A stretch of 7,149 nucleotides of DNA from Alphaproteobacteria bacterium. Its GTDB lineage: Bacteria > Pseudomonadota > Alphaproteobacteria > UBA8366 > GCA-2717185. Shown here piece by piece: positions 4,587 to 7,149 of the stretch. Made by a program: the position numbers and the translations under genes. The DNA lies in the NCBI GenBank assembly GCA_016764135.1, contig JAESSL010000115.1, positions 1 to 7,149 of the forward strand, in the 5' to 3' direction. Each line of letters starts with the position of its first letter. Position 1 is the stretch's first letter. A model generated the notes under the pieces. It saw nothing but the letters and a program-made list of their open reading frames with translations, searched no databases and had not been told where the DNA came from.

Positions 4587-6860
4587 CTATTCCGTATGGG
4601 CGTCCTTTATGGCGCGCCAGACGTTTTCTGGCGTCGCCGGGCCCACTAACGCCGTGACGCCATAGGGCTCCAGCGCGTCCAGCACCGCATTGATGACGGC
4701 GGGAAAGCCGCCAATGGCGCCGGCCTCGCCGCTGCCCTTTACGCCGAGTGGGTTGGTCGTGCAGGCGATTTCATTGAAGCTCAGATCGAAGTTTGGCAAA
4801 TCGCCGGCGCGCGGCATGGAATAATCCATGAAGGAGCCGGACAGAAGCTGACCGGTGCCTTTTTCATACACGGCGGTTTCCATCAAGGCCTGGCCGACGC
4901 CCTGGGCGATGGCGCCATGCACCTGCCCTGCAATGACGGTCGGGTTGATGATAGAGCCGTAATCATCGACGCCGGTGTAGCGCGTCAGCGTCACCGCGCC
5001 GGTATCCGGATCAACTTCAACCTCCGCGACGTGGCAACCATTGGGAAAGGTGTGGGCCGTGCGGTTGTGTTCGTAAAAACTGTCCAGGCCGCGTTCATCT
5101 GTTTTGCGCGCCAGTCGCGCCACGGCCATGATGTCCAGCGCCCGGTCCGTGCCGACAACCTGAAACTGGCCATCCTCAAAAACGATGTCCGCCTCGGCGG
5201 CCTCCAGCGCATCGGCGGCGACCCGCTTACCCTTTTCAATGACCGCCTCCGACGCGCGGAACATCGCGGTCCCGGCCATGGAGGTCGCGCGCGAACTGCC
5301 ATGCCCGCCGCCCTTTGGGGTTAAATCGGTGTCGCCATGGCGATAGCGGATCTGGTCAAACGGCACGCCCAGCAGATCCGACAGAATTTGCGGAAAGGTC
5401 GTCTCGTGTCCCTGTCCGATGGATTGGGTGCCGGTCTTCAGCGTCAAATGATCGTCTTCGTCAAAGCAGAGTTCAACATTCTCCACCGGCACGCCGAAGG
5501 TCGCCTTGATGTGATAGGCGACGCCAAGGCCGCGCCGTTTTCCCTGCGCCTCCGACTGACGGCGGCGATCTTCGAAGCCGTCCTTCGCCCGCGCCATGGC
5601 GGCGTCGAAATTTTGCGGGAAGGCGCCACTGTCGATGGGCAGGCCCATGGTGTGCACATAAGGCGCCGAGGGCGCCAGATTGCGACGACGCAACTCGAAG
5701 CGGTCCAGCTCCATCTCGCTGGCGGCCCGATCGATCAGCTGTTCGATGATATTGGCGGATTCCGCAAAGCCCGGCCCCCGGGTCACGCCGATGGGCGCGG
5801 TGTTGGTGTAGACCGCCTGAATATTCAGCTCGATGGCGGGAATGATGTAGGGGCCGCCCGGCAGCGTGGCGAATTGCTCCGTGTGCAATCGCCCCATGCC
5901 GCCGGTCAGATAGGCGCCCAGATCGCCGCACCCTTCCAGCCGCATCGCGAGGAACTTGCCCTCGCGATCCAGCGCGAGTTGGGCGTAGGCGTCATGACCG
6001 CGCGCCTGTTGGTCGGACAAAAATCCTTCGCTGCGTTCGTTCAGCCATTTGACCGGGCGTCCGGCTTCGCGCGCCGCCCATAACATTAGTACATGCTCGG
6101 CGTACATGAAGTTTTTAGACCCGAAGCCGCCGCCGACGTCGGACGCCATCAGACGGACGCTCTCCGGCCCGCCCCCCAGCGAGAGGGCGATGTTGTTGCG
6201 CGTCGTGTGCAGGCTTTGGGCCGATACATGGAGCGTATAATGGTTGCGCTCCAGGTCAAAGACGCCCACCCCGCCGCGCGGCTCCATCGGGTTGGTGATG
6301 ACGCGATGGTTATGAAGGTTGACTGAGGTCACATGCGCCGCCGATTCCAGCGCCGCCTCGACGCCGGCGATGTCGCCGGTGCGCCATTGCAGTCCAAAAT
6401 TGGCGGGATCCTTGCGCGCTTCGGCGATGCTGGTGACGACGGGGCGTTCGTCAAAATCGATGTCGATCAACTCCGACGCGTCGCGCGCCTGATTGCGCGT
6501 CTCCGCAATGACCAGCGCCACCGCTTGCCCGACATATCGGACAATGCCTTTGGCCAGCGGATAATGATCGGGGTAGATGAACGGTTCTCCCGAATGCGGG
6601 TTTTTTCGTTCGGTCGGATGCATGGGTTGAATGCCCGCAGCATCCTGATCCGCGCCGGTCAGGATTTTGACCACGCCCGGCGCCGCCAGCGCGTCGGTCA
6701 GGTCCATGCCTTTGATGTCCGCATGGCCATAGGGGGAGCGCAAAATAAAGACATGGGCTGCGCCGTCGAAATTTATATCGTCCAGATAGCGACCGCCCCC
6801 GGTCAGAAAACGCAAATCCTCACGCCGCTTTGGCGCGTCTCCGATTTTCAACGTGGTCAT
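4587..6860 (-). CDS. Xanthine dehydrogenase/aldehyde oxidase-family molybdopterin-binding large subunit
   Basis: A 757-residue large subunit of the molybdenum hydroxylase family (CoxL/XdhB type). It would hold the Mo-molybdopterin-cytosine-dinucleotide site and hydroxylate an aldehyde, N-heterocycle or related substrate. The N-terminal aldehyde oxidase a/b hammerhead domain spans about 17-142; the Mo-binding domains follow to about 700. Landmarks are EPRGG (193-197), DVGGGFGSKN (241-250), IGQGHET (481-487), GGHGSSRATSMAG (518-530) and KGSGEAG (708-714) with the expected catalytic Glu712. The active-site loop is GVTRGPGF (358-365). It lacks the Cys of the AYRCSFR loop of form I CO dehydrogenase, so this is not a true CO dehydrogenase; the substrate is unknown. 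ATG at 6860-6858 follows a GGGGA stretch. The FAD and 2Fe-2S subunits usually encoded beside such genes are absent downstream and, for the short part visible, upstream. It lies 82 bases after an NTF2-like gene. Confidence 0.93.
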   Translation of the reverse strand: MTTLKIGDAPKRREDLRFLTGGGRYLDDINFDGAAHVFILRSPYGHADIKGMDLTDALAAPGVVKILTGADQDAAGIQPMHPTERKNPHSGEPFIYPDHYPLAKGIVRYVGQAVALVIAETRNQARDASELIDIDFDERPVVTSIAEARKDPANFGLQWRTGDIAGVEAALESAAHVTSVNLHNHRVITNPMEPRGGVGVFDLERNHYTLHVSAQSLHTTRNNIALSLGGGPESVRLMASDVGGGFGSKNFMYAEHVLMLWAAREAGRPVKWLNERSEGFLSDQQARGHDAYAQLALDREGKFLAMRLEGCGDLGAYLTGGMGRLHTEQFATLPGGPYIIPAIELNIQAVYTNTAPIGVTRGPGFAESANIIEQLIDRAASEMELDRFELRRRNLAPSAPYVHTMGLPIDSGAFPQNFDAAMARAKDGFEDRRRQSEAQGKRRGLGVAYHIKATFGVPVENVELCFDEDDHLTLKTGTQSIGQGHETTFPQILSDLLGVPFDQIRYRHGDTDLTPKGGGHGSSRATSMAGTAMFRASEAVIEKGKRVAADALEAAEADIVFEDGQFQVVGTDRALDIMAVARLARKTDERGLDSFYEHNRTAHTFPNGCHVAEVEVDPDTGAVTLTRYTGVDDYGSIINPTVIAGQVHGAIAQGVGQALMETAVYEKGTGQLLSGSFMDYSMPRAGDLPNFDLSFNEIACTTNPLGVKGSGEAGAIGGFPAVINAVLDALEPYGVTALVGPATPENVWRAIKDAHTE

Positions 6861-6884
6861 TCCCGTTTCCCCACCCGTGAGCGT

Positions 6885-6896
6885 GGCTTTAAAGCC
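6885..6896. repeat. Perfect 12-base palindrome upstream of molybdoenzyme gene
   Basis: GGCTTTAAAGCC is a perfect palindrome 25-36 bases upstream of the molybdoenzyme start, in the 82-base gap after the NTF2-like gene. AGCG (6879-6882 region) and CGCT (6899-6902 region) flank it and can extend it as an imperfect stem. Read on the plus strand it is followed by a TTTT run, but no plus-strand gene needs a terminator here. It could be a regulator-binding site or chance. Confidence 0.3.
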
Positions 6897-6942
6897 CCCG
6901 CTTTTGAATTTGTCGTCTGTACGTCAAATGAATCTCGCGCCG

Positions 6943-7149
6943 TTAAAGAAGTCCTGGTGCGAACGCATCGCCCTTGGGCACGCCGTCGCCGCTCCAAGGG
7001 TCGATAATTTTTTGTCGGATCAACCAGCGCCCGTCGAGCTTAATGCAGGTATCTCGGTACACCCCCAGAAAACGAATGAATTTTTCACCGCCCTCGGGGT
7101 CCCAGGCCAGCGAAGACCAGTAGGACACAACCCGCCAGGCGCCCGCTTC
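6943..7149 (-). CDS. NTF2/SnoaL-like protein, C-terminal fragment (runs off right edge)
   Basis: The last 68 residues of a protein whose frame stays open to the window edge, so its start lies outside. The segment AWRVVSYWSSLAWDP, then FIRFLGVYRDTCIKLDGRW and LIRQKIIDPWSG, fits the final strands of an NTF2-like/SnoaL_4 cone fold: a long central strand, then YRDxxxxxDGRWxIxxR. Members include small isomerases, dehydratases and hydrolases acting on hydrophobic ring compounds, and the related beta subunits of ring-hydroxylating dioxygenases. Which applies here cannot be decided without the N-terminal half, where active-site Asp/His residues usually lie. It is the most upstream visible gene of the minus-strand cluster, so it may belong to the same pathway. 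An in-frame GTG at 7128 exists but would cut through the fold and is not a likely start. Confidence 0.7.
   Translation of the reverse strand, partial: EAGAWRVVSYWSSLAWDPEGGEKFIRFLGVYRDTCIKLDGRWLIRQKIIDPWSGDGVPKGDAFAPGLL

Noticed and set aside
5337..6083. Long plus-strand open frame (248 codons) opposite the molybdoenzyme gene
   Set aside because: Antisense to conserved molybdopterin-binding sequence; its product is Arg/His/Gly-rich low-information sequence typical of a shadow frame. The same applies to the plus-strand frames at 6333-7007, 3263-3760 and 1656-2120.
4587..6860. Aerobic CO dehydrogenase large subunit (form I CoxL)
   Set aside because: The diagnostic AYRCSFR loop is replaced by GVTRGPGF with no Cys, so the CO-oxidising Cu-S-Mo site cannot be built.
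6885..6909. Plus-strand intrinsic terminator formed by GGCTTTAAAGCC and the following TTTT
   Set aside because: The stem is imperfect when extended and there is no plus-strand gene upstream for it to end; kept only as a palindrome.

Overview
The window looks like a piece of an alphaproteobacterial chromosome of moderately high GC. The family mix supports this (a DUF465/YdcH-type small protein, a DUF2189 membrane protein, a bacterial soluble cytochrome P450 and a CoxL/xanthine-dehydrogenase-type molybdoenzyme), as does the GC-rich codon use everywhere except the left end. I cannot name genus or species from the sequence. Coding density is high: no stretch above about 140 bases lacks a gene, and I see no rRNA, tRNA, CRISPR array or insertion sequence.

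Left end (about 1-1220): a conspicuously AT-rich plus-strand gene encodes a 381-residue DUF4268 protein with an N-terminal PD-(D/E)XK-like nuclease signature. Its composition clashes with everything to its right and suggests horizontal acquisition. An AT/T-rich spacer (1176-1316) then leads into a small plus-strand DUF465/YdcH gene (1317-1553) with native-looking composition. That gene converges on a minus-strand DUF2189 membrane protein (1583-2407). A short hairpin lies at the convergence point.

Right two thirds (2492-7149): a minus-strand gene train. In transcription order it is a partial NTF2/SnoaL-like protein running off the right edge, a large molybdopterin-binding subunit of the xanthine dehydrogenase/aldehyde oxidase family (757 aa), two tandem paralogues of the uncharacterised Lin0512 family (115 and 113 aa), and a 401-aa cytochrome P450 starting 19 bases after the second Lin0512 gene. 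Gaps are 82, 129, 51 and 19 bases, so the last three genes look like a tight operon and the first two may be co-transcribed with it. A strong 26-base hairpin sits in the 129-base gap between the molybdoenzyme gene and the Lin0512 pair.

The most interesting part is this oxidative cluster. Two redox enzymes that commonly hydroxylate or oxidise small organic molecules bracket two small proteins of unknown function. The upstream copy departs from the GxGxDxHG motif I recall as the hallmark of its family. A working hypothesis, which is inference only, is that the cluster is a catabolic or modification pathway in which the two Lin0512 proteins act together, possibly as a hetero-oligomer, on a substrate or product of the two oxidases. 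Electron-transfer partners for the P450, and the FAD and 2Fe-2S subunits normally paired with the molybdoenzyme, are not in the window.
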